From Gemmatimonadaceae bacterium (GTDB lineage Bacteria > Gemmatimonadota > Gemmatimonadetes > Gemmatimonadales > Gemmatimonadaceae): a stretch of DNA of 64,000 nucleotides. The notes beneath the pieces were generated by a model. That model saw only the letters and a program-made list of their open reading frames with translations, ran no database searches and was not told the origin of the DNA. The position numbers and the translations under genes were made by a program. Location of the stretch: contig DASUHB010000062.1 of the NCBI GenBank assembly GCA_036273715.1, positions 1 to 64,000 on the forward strand, given 5' to 3'. Positions 47,047 through 55,866 of this stretch are shown here, one piece after another; positions within the stretch are counted from its first letter, which is position 1, and every line of letters begins with the position of its first letter.

Positions 47047-48606
47047 CTACGGCGCGCGCGCCAGCACCTCGCCGCTGCCCAGGTCGATCGACGCGACGTT
47101 GCCGTCCTGTGTCAGCGCGAACGTGACGAGGGTCTGGCCCAACCAACGATTGCGGTAGTGCGCCATGAACGTGTCGTAGTTCCACGGCTCGAGATCCGCT
47201 TGGAGCAGTGGCACCGTTTCCAGGACCAGCGCGCCGTGCTCCACGCGCACGCGCGCCGTTCCGTAGAGGCTGTCGGTGTACGTGCCGGCGTATCGTTCGA
47301 GCGGCAGCGACGGTTTGGTGCCCAACACACGCGTCGCGAGCGCCGCCCGCTCCTGCTCGTGCTGCTTGCGGTCGAGGTCCGTGTACATCGCCAGCATTTC
47401 CTTGCTCCAATCGTGCGTCGCGCCGCCCAGGTATCGGTCGAACACGGTGTACATGAGCGCGTGGCGCACTTCGGTATGGTCAATGTTCGCGAACACCACC
47501 ACGCCTAACTTGCGATCGGGAATGAGCCCGACGATCGCCACGTAGCCGTCGATGCTTCCGGTGTGGAACACGACGTACTCGCCGCGATAATCCTCGACGA
47601 ACCAGCCGAGTCCGTATGCCGTGAGATGCGGGTGCGTGAGACGCTCGGTCGGATAGAACTGATCGGATCCCACCATCATTTGCGGACGGAACATCTCGTT
47701 GAACGACGCGCTGTCGACGAGGCGCCTGCCGCCGACGCGGCCGCTGTCGAGCAAGAACTTCATCCACTTGGCCATGTCGCTGACGCTCGAGAACATGCCG
47801 CCGGCGGGCCCGATGCCGTCGATCGCGAGGCGCGGAATCGCGCGCACGGTGTCGTTCACGAGATAATGCGGCGTCGCGATGTTCGCCTGGGCTGATGCAG
47901 CGACGGGATTGGTGTACGTCTCGTGCATGCCGAGCGGGTCGAAGATCCGCTGCGCGTCGAACTGTCCCCATGACTCGTGCGTCACCTGCTCCTGGATCAG
48001 TCCCGCCGTCGCATAGGTGTCGTTCTGGTAGGTGAAATGTGTGCGCAGGCTCGTTTCCGGCTTCACCCAGCGCAGCCGCCTAACGATTTCGGGCAGGTCC
48101 AGGGTCGTGCCGTACCACAGAAAATCTGCCTCCGGGAGACCGGTGCGATGGGTGAGCAGATCGCGCACGGTCACCTCGCGCGTGACGTATGGATCGTACA
48201 GCTGGAACCACGGCAGATAGGTGGTCACCGGAGCGTCGAGCCGAACCGTTCCGCTGTCTTCAAGCATCGCGATCGCCATCGACGTGAACGCTTTGGTCGT
48301 CGATGCATTGGCGAACAGCGTATGCGTGTCGACACGATTCGCGGTGCCTATCGTGCGTACGCCGTAGCCTTTCGCGAACACCACCGAGTCGTCTTTCACG
48401 ACCGCGATGGCGAGACCGGGGACGTTCCAATCCTTCACCGCCTTGGCCACGTACGCGTCAAAACCGCCGAGCGGCCCTTGTGCTCCGGCGGCCGGCGCGA
48501 CGACCGCCAATGCGAACAGCGCGGCGGCGGTTCGTGCGGTGCGGGGCAGCAGCCGGCGAATGGTGCGGGCATTGTTGCGGTGGACTGGGACGACCGGTTC
48601 GCGCAT
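47047..48606 (-). CDS. Secreted serine hydrolase (class C beta-lactamase/DD-peptidase-like), paralog
   Basis: A 519-aa exported enzyme similar to 41044-42612. STTK carries the catalytic Ser and Lys, TYQNDTYA the Tyr-x-Asn, and HTGSIDG the third motif; DLLTHRTGLPEAD and GIGPAGGMFSSVSDMAKW are family hallmarks. A C-terminal DUF3471-like beta domain begins near residue 415. The N-terminal 40 residues form a long basic signal peptide (TARTAAALFALAVVAPAAGA). It is divergent from the DUF305 gene across 134 bp. Probably a cell-wall or peptide hydrolase or esterase; substrate unknown. Confidence 0.88.
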   Translation of the reverse strand: MREPVVPVHRNNARTIRRLLPRTARTAAALFALAVVAPAAGAQGPLGGFDAYVAKAVKDWNVPGLAIAVVKDDSVVFAKGYGVRTIGTANRVDTHTLFANASTTKAFTSMAIAMLEDSGTVRLDAPVTTYLPWFQLYDPYVTREVTVRDLLTHRTGLPEADFLWYGTTLDLPEIVRRLRWVKPETSLRTHFTYQNDTYATAGLIQEQVTHESWGQFDAQRIFDPLGMHETYTNPVAASAQANIATPHYLVNDTVRAIPRLAIDGIGPAGGMFSSVSDMAKWMKFLLDSGRVGGRRLVDSASFNEMFRPQMMVGSDQFYPTERLTHPHLTAYGLGWFVEDYRGEYVVFHTGSIDGYVAIVGLIPDRKLGVVVFANIDHTEVRHALMYTVFDRYLGGATHDWSKEMLAMYTDLDRKQHEQERAALATRVLGTKPSLPLERYAGTYTDSLYGTARVRVEHGALVLETVPLLQADLEPWNYDTFMAHYRNRWLGQTLVTFALTQDGNVASIDLGSGEVLARAP

Positions 48607-48740
48607 GGCGGTAGGGGTGGAAAGCGAAACGAAATCGTTGCGGGCTCAGCCGTGCGAACGGCCGACGAAAACTGGTCGTTCGTACGCAGGCGCGCTAGAT
48701 TCGCCGACACGATCAGCTTCTTCTGCGAGAGTGAAGGATT

Positions 48741-49415
48741 ATGCGGTCATTGCACCCAGCCTCGGCTGTGCTCGCTTCGGCGTTCATCATGGTGATCGGT
48801 GTCAGCGGCGCAGCTGCGCAGGCAGCCGCGCCGGATTCGAGCGAGGCATCCGCGATTGCCGAAGCGCGAGCCGACAGCGCGCGGTACCCGTATACGGACG
48901 CGGACATCAAGTTCATGAGCGGCATGATTCCGCATCATGCGCAGGCGATCGTGATGGCGGGTTGGGCGCCGACGCACGGGGCCAGCCCGGCCGTGCTCAC
49001 GCTGTGCTCGCGCATCATCAACTCGCAGCGTGACGAGATTCACCTCATGCAGACGTGGCTGCGCGATCGGAATCAACCGGTACCGCAGCCGGATTCGTCG
49101 GGCACCGTCATGATGGACATGAACGGCATGCGGATGCCGATGGTGATGCCCGGGATGCTCACGCCGGAGCAGATGAAGGAATTGAACGCGGCGCACGGCC
49201 AGGACTTCGACCGGCTGTTTCTGCAGTTCATGATCCAGCACCACCACGGCGCGGTGTCGATGGTTCAGGATCTGTTCGCGACTAACGGGGCGGCGCAGGA
49301 CCTGATCGTGTTCAAGCTGGCCACGGGCATCAACGCGGATCAGACCACCGAGATCGCGCGGATGCAGCGGATGCTCGCCGATATTCTGTTCGCGCCGAGC
49401 TCGTCCTCGCAATGA
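48741..49415 (+). CDS. Secreted DUF305 protein
   Basis: A 224-aa exported four-helix, ferritin-like protein. Two DUF305 half-sites are seen: FMSGMIPHHAQAIVMAG and FMIQHHHGAVSMVQDLF, each with the paired His typical of the family. Between them MDMNGMRMPMVMPGM is a Met-rich run. The His pairs and Met suggest copper or other metal binding; DUF305 genes often occur near copper resistance genes, and three multicopper oxidases lie in this window. GAAGG precedes the ATG. It is followed 30 bp later by an OsmC gene. Confidence 0.88.
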   Translation: MRSLHPASAVLASAFIMVIGVSGAAAQAAAPDSSEASAIAEARADSARYPYTDADIKFMSGMIPHHAQAIVMAGWAPTHGASPAVLTLCSRIINSQRDEIHLMQTWLRDRNQPVPQPDSSGTVMMDMNGMRMPMVMPGMLTPEQMKELNAAHGQDFDRLFLQFMIQHHHGAVSMVQDLFATNGAAQDLIVFKLATGINADQTTEIARMQRMLADILFAPSSSSQ

Positions 49416-49444
49416 CGGACTGAGTCGCGCCGTCCACGCACGCG

Positions 49445-49918
49445 ATGTCGGGGGAAACGCACGAATACGCGGCTCGCCTTACCTGGGAGGACTCGGGCGG
49501 GGAGGGCACGGCGTCGTACGAGCGCTACGGCCGGCAGTATCGCGTGCGTATTGACGGGAAGCCCGATCTCGTCGGCTCGGCCGATGCGATGTTTCGCGGC
49601 GATGCGGCGTTGCCTAACCCAGAGGACTTGTTTCTCGTCGCGCTCTCCTCGTGCCATATGCTGTCGTACCTGGCGTTGTGCGCACGGTCCGGCGTGCGCG
49701 TGCTGGCCTACGAGGATGAGGCCCGCGCGACGCTCGAGTTCGACGGGAAGGGCGGCGGGCGTTTCGTCGAGGTGATGCTGCATCCGCGCGTGACGATCGC
49801 GGCCGACTCCGATGCTGCGTTAGCATGGCAGCTGCACGAGCCGGCGCACGAGATGTGCTACGTCGCCAGCTCGTGTTCGGTGCCGGTCCGTCATCGCGTC
49901 ACGGTCACGACGGCGTAG
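49445..49918 (+). CDS. OsmC-family peroxidase-like protein
   Basis: A 157-aa cytoplasmic protein of the OsmC/Ohr fold, which reduces organic peroxides or protects against them with two Cys. The first is in ALSSCHMLSYL, the second in HEMCYVASSCSV; an extra Cys follows the second. PNPEDLFLVA matches the family's substrate-pocket segment. A thiol donor is not evident. The gene shares its strand with the DUF305 gene 30 bp upstream, so both may respond to oxidative or metal stress. Confidence 0.87.
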   Translation: MSGETHEYAARLTWEDSGGEGTASYERYGRQYRVRIDGKPDLVGSADAMFRGDAALPNPEDLFLVALSSCHMLSYLALCARSGVRVLAYEDEARATLEFDGKGGGRFVEVMLHPRVTIAADSDAALAWQLHEPAHEMCYVASSCSVPVRHRVTVTTA

Positions 49919-49944
49919 AAATTTCCGCCGCCCGGCGACCCAGC

Positions 49945-50367
49945 TCACGGAAGCGTGATGGTGGTCGAGGCGAGCGTCGATTCTTCCGTTTTGCCCGCGT
50001 TCACCGTGCGCAATGCGAGGCGGGCCGCGCGCGTGCCGCTCGGCACATCGTGCACCGTCACCGAGAACGCCGTGGGGATGGCGAGCACCGGGCACGGCCG
50101 CGTCGCGATCGCGGTGCTGAGCGTCATGATCAGGCTTCCGGAGCGAAGACCGGCCACGACCGTCGGATGCGACGCGCAGGGATTGTTCGGGTTCGCGGCC
50201 ACTACGGCGACGCTATCGCCCGCTGCGGCGACGGATGGCAACCCGTCGTTGGAGAACGCCACCAACGACACTCGTGCCGGCAGGCCGTTAGGCGGAGCCG
50301 TGAGGCTGCTCGAACACCCGGACGCCGCGGCGACCGTCAGGCCGCAGATCCAACGAGTGAGACGCAT
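49945..50367 (-). CDS. Small lipoprotein, tandem copy 1
   Basis: A 140-aa lipoprotein. The ATG at 50367 (MRLTRWICGLTVAAASGC) has GAGGAGG upstream and leads into a signal peptide with the lipobox AASGC. The mature part begins SSSLTAPPNGLP and is beta-rich, ending in a strand (TEESTLASTTITLP). It is a tandem paralog of 50480-50920. At the shared Pro-Asn, this copy uses CCT-AAC (making GCCTAACG) where the other uses CCC-AAC (GCCCAACG). Function unknown; the frame above the ATG is not protein-like. Confidence 0.78.
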   Translation of the reverse strand: MRLTRWICGLTVAAASGCSSSLTAPPNGLPARVSLVAFSNDGLPSVAAAGDSVAVVAANPNNPCASHPTVVAGLRSGSLIMTLSTAIATRPCPVLAIPTAFSVTVHDVPSGTRAARLALRTVNAGKTEESTLASTTITLP

Positions 50368-50479
50368 GGGTTTTCCTCCTCGCCGATGGCAGCGTACGCG
50401 GGCAGCCGACCCCGCGCCGGGCAGCGGCGCCCCACCACAACGACGGCGGCGCTGCGTTAGGCCTCCCCGGGCGGCGCGA

Positions 50480-50920
50480 CTACTGCACCGTGATCGGGCC
50501 GGATCCCAGTTCGATATATGCCGCGTTGCCTCCGCTGATTCGCCTGAGCACGACGCGGGCCGAGTCCGTGCCGGCGGGAACCGCGTGGACGACGAGACGG
50601 ATCGGCAACGGCACAACGGCGGCGAAAGCGGCAACAGGCCCGCAGGTCGTACGGACGACCTGCGCCGATACCGTGACGACGAGCTCGCTCCCCCGGATGC
50701 CGGCCGCCGCGGTTGGCGGACCGTCCTCGCACGTGAACTGGGTCGGCTCGCTGACGATCGCGATCACGCTGTCGGCGCCGCTGGTAATGGATGGCGTCTG
50801 CACGTCTGATTCGACGAAGGACAGGTCCACCGGAAGCCCGTTGGGCGGCGCCGTCAGGCCGCCGGAGCAGGCGGCTGCGGCGATCAACGTCACGGCACAG
50901 ATCGAACGTGTCAGGCGCAT
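50480..50920 (-). CDS. Small lipoprotein, tandem copy 2
   Basis: A 146-aa lipoprotein from the ATG at 50920 (MRLTRSICAVTLIAAAAC), with AGGAGG upstream and lipobox AAAC. The mature part begins SGGLTAPPNGLPVDL, nearly the same as copy 1, then diverges (FTCEDGPPTAAAG, RIVLRRISGG-like strands). Two Cys in the mature part match two in copy 1 and may form a disulfide. The copies are 112 bp apart on the same strand. Function unknown. Confidence 0.78.
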   Translation of the reverse strand: MRLTRSICAVTLIAAAACSGGLTAPPNGLPVDLSFVESDVQTPSITSGADSVIAIVSEPTQFTCEDGPPTAAAGIRGSELVVTVSAQVVRTTCGPVAAFAAVVPLPIRLVVHAVPAGTDSARVVLRRISGGNAAYIELGSGPITVQ

Positions 50921-51013
50921 CCTGCCTCCTCGAGTGGGTTCCGCGTTCAACGACCGGCCCGCGTTGCGGCGGGTCGATGTCGAGTAATACCTCACCATAC
51001 AGCGCCAGGACAC

Positions 51014-51030
51014 TTTCCCGGTTAGGGAAA
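51014..51030. promoter_or_regulatory. Operator-like inverted repeat TTTCCC-GGTTA-GGGAAA
   Basis: Perfect 6-bp arms around a 5-bp centre in the 212-bp divergent gap between the lipoprotein pair and the gene at 51133. The AT-containing symmetric sequence stands out in its GC-rich surroundings. It could bind a dimeric regulator or form a leader hairpin. Confidence 0.3.
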
Positions 51031-51132
51031 ACCTGTACGCGACCGCTCTTCCTGAATGCAGTATCGGCAACGGTCCACTGGTCATGATCGGGCGCCATTG
51101 CTCCGGAAGCCAGTCGCGGGTAGCGTGGAGGC

Positions 51133-52920
51133 ATGCCCCCTCGCGCGGCCAGTCCGCGGGCGGGCCGCTTCGACGCCCGTCCATCACGGTCCGGCGTTGG
51201 GCGACGGTGCGCGCCGGCACACCGGCGCGCCGTGCTGTCGCTCGTCGCCGTGGCCTTGGCGTGTGCATGCACTCCGGTGCCGGCGCAGAACCTCGGGCCG
51301 ACGCCCGAGCGCAAAGCCCGACATGTCCAACGCGACTTCGAGATGCTGCGCCGCGCCCTGCTTCCCCGCGTGCCGGCCCGGGGCGACGGATGCGACGTCA
51401 CGATCGGCGACATCTGCTACTGGGACGACAACGCTGATTCGCCGCTGCCGGCCGAGCGGCCGCGCGTGGCGCTCGCGCGCCGGCAGCTGCGCTCGTCGCT
51501 CGACTCGTTAGGCGCGATCGATTCGGCCAGCGACTACATCGCGGGCCAGCGCGTGCGGTACGCAGTCGAAGCCGGCGATGCCGCCGGCGCCGCACGGGCG
51601 CTCGCCCACTGTGCGGCCACACCATGGTGGTGCGCGGCGCTCCGCGCGTTTGCCTGGCACCGCGCCGGAGACGAAGCCGCGAGCTCGGCTGCCTTCGACA
51701 CCGCGCTCGCCGAAATGCCGGACACGCTTCGATGCCAGTGGCTGGATGTGCACGATTGGCTGCCACAGGGCACGAACCTCGAGGCGGCGCGGGATCGGCC
51801 CTCCTGCGACGCACGCGCGGCGACGAGCGAGCGGGTCTTCTGGCTGGCCGCGCCCCTGCTCACCTGGCGCCCCGATGCGGCGCGCGATGAGTTCTTCTCG
51901 CGGCGCACGCTGACAAAGATGCTGGAGGGCACTGCCAACGCGCAGTACTCGTTCTGGCGATGGGACAGCGAGAAGACCGCGCTGCGCTACGGCTGGCCCG
52001 ATCAGTGGGCGCGCGAAGACACACCGATCGACCCAGCCGCGTTCCCCGATCCGCGCATCATCGGCGACGAGCCGCGGCCCAGCTTCAGCCTCGTGCCCGA
52101 TCCGCACGCGCTCGAGTCGCCGTTCGCCGCCAACCCCGGCGACTGGCGACTAACGGAAGACCGCGCCGCGATCATGCGCTACGCGCCCGGTTGGCTGCGC
52201 ATGATCGACACGCTTCCGGTTCAGATCGCGCGCTTTCGCCGACCCGGCGACAGCATGGTCGTGGTCGCCGTGTACGACGCCGGAGTGCTGCTCGACAGCG
52301 GCAGCACGGCGTTCGTGGCGGCAGCGTCGCTGTCCTCGGGCCTCGCACCGGAGAGCACGCTGGCGATCGGGCGAACGCAGGGCGCTCCGACGGGAGACAT
52401 CGTGCTCGATGCACCGGCGCGCGCGGCGCTCGCTGCGGTCGAGGTCTTCGATTCCGTTGGGCATCGGGCCGCCCGCTGGCGCGCCGGGCTCGCCCCGCTG
52501 CCGGCGTCGGCTGCGATCTCGGACCTGCTCGTGGGACGCGCGGGCGCCGCGTTCGCGCCGGCCACGCCCGACAGCGCCGCGCGCGTGGCCATGCCCACGC
52601 TGCGCGTCACGGCGCGCGACACCCTCGCGCTCTACTGGGAGAGCTATTTGCGTCCTCCCCCCGGCGTACCGATCCGCACCACCGTCCGCCTAACGAAGGC
52701 CGCCGGCTTTTTCGGCCGCCTCGGCCACGCGTTCGGCCTTGGCCGGTCGCAAGCGGGCCCGGCCGTATCCTGGGAGGATGCCCAGTCCGACGCGACGGTG
52801 GCGCATTCCCTCCGCTTCGGCGTCGCGGACTTGCCGCCCGGCCACTATCGGATCGAGGTGACCGTGCAAACGCCGGGTGCTCACGGCACCGCGTTCCGGG
52901 ACGTCGACGTGGTGGAGTGA
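51133..52920 (+). CDS. Large secreted protein, unknown (possibly GWxTD-like)
   Basis: A 595-aa exported protein; after a basic N-terminus the segment AVLSLVAVALACACTPVPAQ is a signal peptide, perhaps with a lipobox Cys. Residues 60-260 are helical and TPR-like (AAGAARALAHCAATPWWCAA, AGDEAASSAAFDTALAEM). FFSRRTLTKMLEGTAN and ALRYGWPDQWARE recall GWxTD-type secreted proteins of Acidobacteria/Gemmatimonadota. The second half is beta-rich, ending in a strand-rich domain (GHYRIEVTVQTPGAHG). Assignment to GWxTD is tentative. Confidence 0.7.
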   Translation: MPPRAASPRAGRFDARPSRSGVGRRCAPAHRRAVLSLVAVALACACTPVPAQNLGPTPERKARHVQRDFEMLRRALLPRVPARGDGCDVTIGDICYWDDNADSPLPAERPRVALARRQLRSSLDSLGAIDSASDYIAGQRVRYAVEAGDAAGAARALAHCAATPWWCAALRAFAWHRAGDEAASSAAFDTALAEMPDTLRCQWLDVHDWLPQGTNLEAARDRPSCDARAATSERVFWLAAPLLTWRPDAARDEFFSRRTLTKMLEGTANAQYSFWRWDSEKTALRYGWPDQWAREDTPIDPAAFPDPRIIGDEPRPSFSLVPDPHALESPFAANPGDWRLTEDRAAIMRYAPGWLRMIDTLPVQIARFRRPGDSMVVVAVYDAGVLLDSGSTAFVAAASLSSGLAPESTLAIGRTQGAPTGDIVLDAPARAALAAVEVFDSVGHRAARWRAGLAPLPASAAISDLLVGRAGAAFAPATPDSAARVAMPTLRVTARDTLALYWESYLRPPPGVPIRTTVRLTKAAGFFGRLGHAFGLGRSQAGPAVSWEDAQSDATVAHSLRFGVADLPPGHYRIEVTVQTPGAHGTAFRDVDVVE

Positions 52921-53022
52921 GGCCGCATTTCCTCGGCACGCGCCGTGCGATAGCCCATCGGGCGGCCACATCGGGAGTGGAACGAGATGTGGCGGCCGTT
53001 TCCATTCTCCGGAGCCGGACTC

Positions 53023-53901
53023 ATGCACACGAACGGCAGTTGGATCGCGCGCGGTGTCGTCGCCGCGTGCGCTGCGTTGGGCGTCGCGGCCTGCAGTAGC
53101 AACAGTCCGACGGGCGGTGGACAGCAAGCGTCGACCGTGACGGTGACTCCGGCGACATCGACGGTCGTCGCCGGCGACAGCGTGTCGCTCACCGCGACCG
53201 CGAAGGACGGGCAAGGCAATCCAATCACAAATCCGTCGATCACGTGGACCGTGAGCGACACCGACGCGGTCAGCGTCTCGTCCGCCGGCCTCGTGAACAC
53301 GCTGCTGTCGTCGACCGACACGGTCACCGCCACGGTCAGCGGCGTCTCGGGCACGGCGGTGGTCACCGTCCAACCGCCCACGCCGATCCAGCTGAACGAA
53401 GGCGGTCTGGTGGGCGCCGTCACCTTTCCCAACGGAAGCACCGCGAGCGGCGGCCAGGGGGATCCGGTGGACACGATCCCGTGCGGCACGGGCGCCGACG
53501 CCGAGCACTATCACGCGCACCTGAGCCTGATCGTGAACGGCCAGCAGATCGCGTTGCCGTTAGGCGTAGGCATCAAGAACGCCGTCGTCGAGGGCGACAG
53601 CCTGGCGATCGCCGGCACCTGCTTCTACTGGCTGCACTCGCACGACCGGACGGGGATCATCCACATCGAGCCGTCGGTGACGGGCCACACGTTTACGTTA
53701 GGCGAGTACTTCGACATCTGGGGCGAGCCGCTCACGTCGGGCAACGTGGCCGGCAATCAAGGCGCCGTGACGGTGTACGTCGATGGCGCTCGCTACTTCG
53801 GCGACCCCCGCGCCATCGTGCTCGCGGCGCATCAGCAGATCACGATCGAGGTCGGACCCCGCGTCGCGCCGCCGGTCTTCGACTTCCCGCCGGATTATTG
53901 A
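53023..53901 (+). CDS. Lipoprotein with BIG2-like domain and His-rich C-terminal domain
   Basis: A 292-aa lipoprotein from the ATG at 53023 (GGAG upstream), lipobox GVAAC. Residues 35-125 form a bacterial Ig-like (BIG2) domain (VTVTPATSTVVAGDSVSLTA, ITWTVSDTDAVSVSSAG). Residues 130-290 contain HYHAHLSLIVNGQQIALP and CFYWLHSHDRTGIIHIE. These His clusters are conserved in a group of uncharacterised secreted proteins and could bind metal. PCGTG and GTCFYW supply two Cys that may pair. Function unknown. Confidence 0.78.
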   Translation: MHTNGSWIARGVVAACAALGVAACSSNSPTGGGQQASTVTVTPATSTVVAGDSVSLTATAKDGQGNPITNPSITWTVSDTDAVSVSSAGLVNTLLSSTDTVTATVSGVSGTAVVTVQPPTPIQLNEGGLVGAVTFPNGSTASGGQGDPVDTIPCGTGADAEHYHAHLSLIVNGQQIALPLGVGIKNAVVEGDSLAIAGTCFYWLHSHDRTGIIHIEPSVTGHTFTLGEYFDIWGEPLTSGNVAGNQGAVTVYVDGARYFGDPRAIVLAAHQQITIEVGPRVAPPVFDFPPDY

Positions 53902-53906
53902 TCGAA

Positions 53907-55034
53907 TCAGCGCCGCTTGACCGCCGGCGTCTGGCCGGTGTCGAGCGTCGGCTCGCTCATGGGGCGCGTCGTGCGACGCGTCCCATCGAGCGTTTGCACG
54001 GTGATCGCTTCCGTTGGGCAGTGCTGCACGAAGTCGCCATCCGCCGGCGACCATTGCAGCGGTGTCGCCGTGACCACCGCCTTGCGCTCCGCGTCCAGTG
54101 CCATCACGCGGGGCGCGAGGGCGACGCACATCCCGCATCCGATGCACCGGTCGCGGTTCACGTGAACGGACACGACGCTGCGAGGATAGACGCCGCTGCC
54201 GGTGCACAGCGCATCCCCCGCCAGATCCAGCGCGGTGCGCGCCGCCTCATAGCCGGCCTGCACGATCTCGCCGCCGTGGGTGAAGCTGAACCAGTGATGG
54301 CGTCCCACATCGGGTCGCACCAGCAGCATCGGCGGCCCGCTCCAGTCGGCTAACGGACGCGCCTGGAGCGCGTGCATCATCAAGGTTGCCGCGCGCATGT
54401 AAATCGCCGCGAATCCCTGCGACCCGATGTCGCGCGGGCGCTCCACCTCGAAGCTCCCGACGTCCACCGCGATCACCGCGTCGGCGCCGAGTGCGGCAAT
54501 GGAAATCGGCAGGTTGTCGATGGTGCCGCCGTCGATGCACGTGCGCGTGCCGACGTACCCGGGCGGAAAGAAGCCGGGCAGGGCACACGACGCGTACACG
54601 GCGTCCACGACCGGAACGTCCTGCAGGCCGGGAAGTCCCCACACGAGGCGCGTGCCGCGCTCCACGTCGACGGTGTTCACGAGCACCGGTGTCTCGAGGT
54701 CGGCGAACGTTCCTGGCGGCGAGACGGCCGCGCACAAATCGCGCAACGGTTCTTCGAGATAGAGCGACGGGCTGCGCATGCGCTCGAACAGCATGCCCAC
54801 ATGATTGATGCGGAACAGGTCGCGTCGTCTGAGCGACACTGCGCGCGCCGTCATCTCGCTCACGCTCATGCCCCCGGCGTAGGCCGCGCCGATGAGCGCG
54901 CCGATGCTCGTGCCCGCGATCACGCTCGGCCGGATGCCGCGCTCCTCGAGGGCGCGGATCACGCCGATGTGGGCGAATCCCTTCAATCCGCCGCCGCCTA
55001 ACACGAGCGCGGTGCGGGCGGGCACGTTCGACAT
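53907..55034 (-). CDS. Patatin-like phospholipase fused to a ferredoxin domain
   Basis: A 375-aa protein. Residues 1-280 are an RssA/patatin lipase: GGGGLKG oxyanion loop, GTSIG with the catalytic Ser, and CIDGGTIDN with the Asp of the dyad. Residues 295-350 add a ferredoxin-like module, RDRCIGCGMCVALAP then HCPTEAI, that is CxxCxxC plus CP for one Fe-S cluster. A lipase with a redox cluster is unusual; the cluster may regulate activity or be structural. The ATG at 55034 is used; the upstream frame is low complexity. It ends 5 bp from the convergent lipoprotein gene. Confidence 0.88.
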   Translation of the reverse strand: MSNVPARTALVLGGGGLKGFAHIGVIRALEERGIRPSVIAGTSIGALIGAAYAGGMSVSEMTARAVSLRRRDLFRINHVGMLFERMRSPSLYLEEPLRDLCAAVSPPGTFADLETPVLVNTVDVERGTRLVWGLPGLQDVPVVDAVYASCALPGFFPPGYVGTRTCIDGGTIDNLPISIAALGADAVIAVDVGSFEVERPRDIGSQGFAAIYMRAATLMMHALQARPLADWSGPPMLLVRPDVGRHHWFSFTHGGEIVQAGYEAARTALDLAGDALCTGSGVYPRSVVSVHVNRDRCIGCGMCVALAPRVMALDAERKAVVTATPLQWSPADGDFVQHCPTEAITVQTLDGTRRTTRPMSEPTLDTGQTPAVKRR

Positions 55035-55286
55035 TCCGTTGGGACTCCTTCGGGAGGCGGTGGTGCGGTGCGCGGACGAGCCGCGTCGCTGCACGACAGA
55101 CGATTCGCTGCCCCGGCGCGTTGCCGGGCCTCGCCGCGGGCCGTCGGTTCGCCGCATGATCATGATGACCTGCCACCGACAAATAAACGCGCGGCACAGG
55201 GATGGTTCCAGCCTGCGCCGTGCCGGACGCGCGCGCGTCCCGTGCGGCGATCGCGCGTCCGCTGCCGGATCATGCGGCGCGCCGCG

Positions 55287-55661
55287 TCAGAACCGGATCG
55301 AGTATCCGATCTCGGACGGGGTACCGGAATGCGGCCGGCCCAACTGCAGATAGAGCCCATAGAGCAGGACGGCGCCGCCGCCGATCATGATGATCGTCCC
55401 CGGCGTGTCGCCGATGATCGCGCCGGTGATGAGCGCCGCACCGCCCAACACCATCAACTTCTCGCCATTGGAGAGCGCAAACGCGGAGTTGCTGAGGGTC
55501 GGCGCGTCCGCCGGCTCCTCGGCGAGCCGGGGCGCGAGAGAAGCAGCGGCGGCCGTTGGGCCCGAGGGCGCCGGGGAAGCGGCGACGCTCTGAGCGCCTA
55601 ACGGAGAAACGCCGGCGACGATCGCGGCCGCGGCCGCGACAACGAGCCCTGTCCGAAGCAT
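55287..55661 (-). CDS. Small exported or membrane protein (124 aa)
   Basis: Starts at the ATG at 55661 with a signal peptide (LVVAAAAAIVAGVSPLGAQS). A low-complexity Ala/Pro stretch and a hydrophobic pair of segments follow (KLMVLGGAALITGAIIG, GTIIMIGGGAVLLYGLYLQL). The two Gly-rich hydrophobic stretches may be membrane helices. The C-terminus is polar (SGTPSEIGYSIRF). No family recognised. It is divergent from the amino acid permease gene across 205 bp. Confidence 0.65.
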   Translation of the reverse strand: MLRTGLVVAAAAAIVAGVSPLGAQSVAASPAPSGPTAAAASLAPRLAEEPADAPTLSNSAFALSNGEKLMVLGGAALITGAIIGDTPGTIIMIGGGAVLLYGLYLQLGRPHSGTPSEIGYSIRF

Positions 55662-55866
55662 GGCGCGTGTCCTGTGTGTGATGGTACGCTCCGCGTCGCG
55701 TTCGACGCGGACTGGGTGACGCGCGACGTCTCTGCACGCCGCACCTGTCGCCAACGCAAGGCACGCGCCGCGGCACCGCGCTACCGCGTACACGACCAGC
55801 CGCCTCGCGCGTGGCGGACGCGGCGGCCCGTGCGCGCGCCGCCCACCCGCCCTACATTGAGCGACC

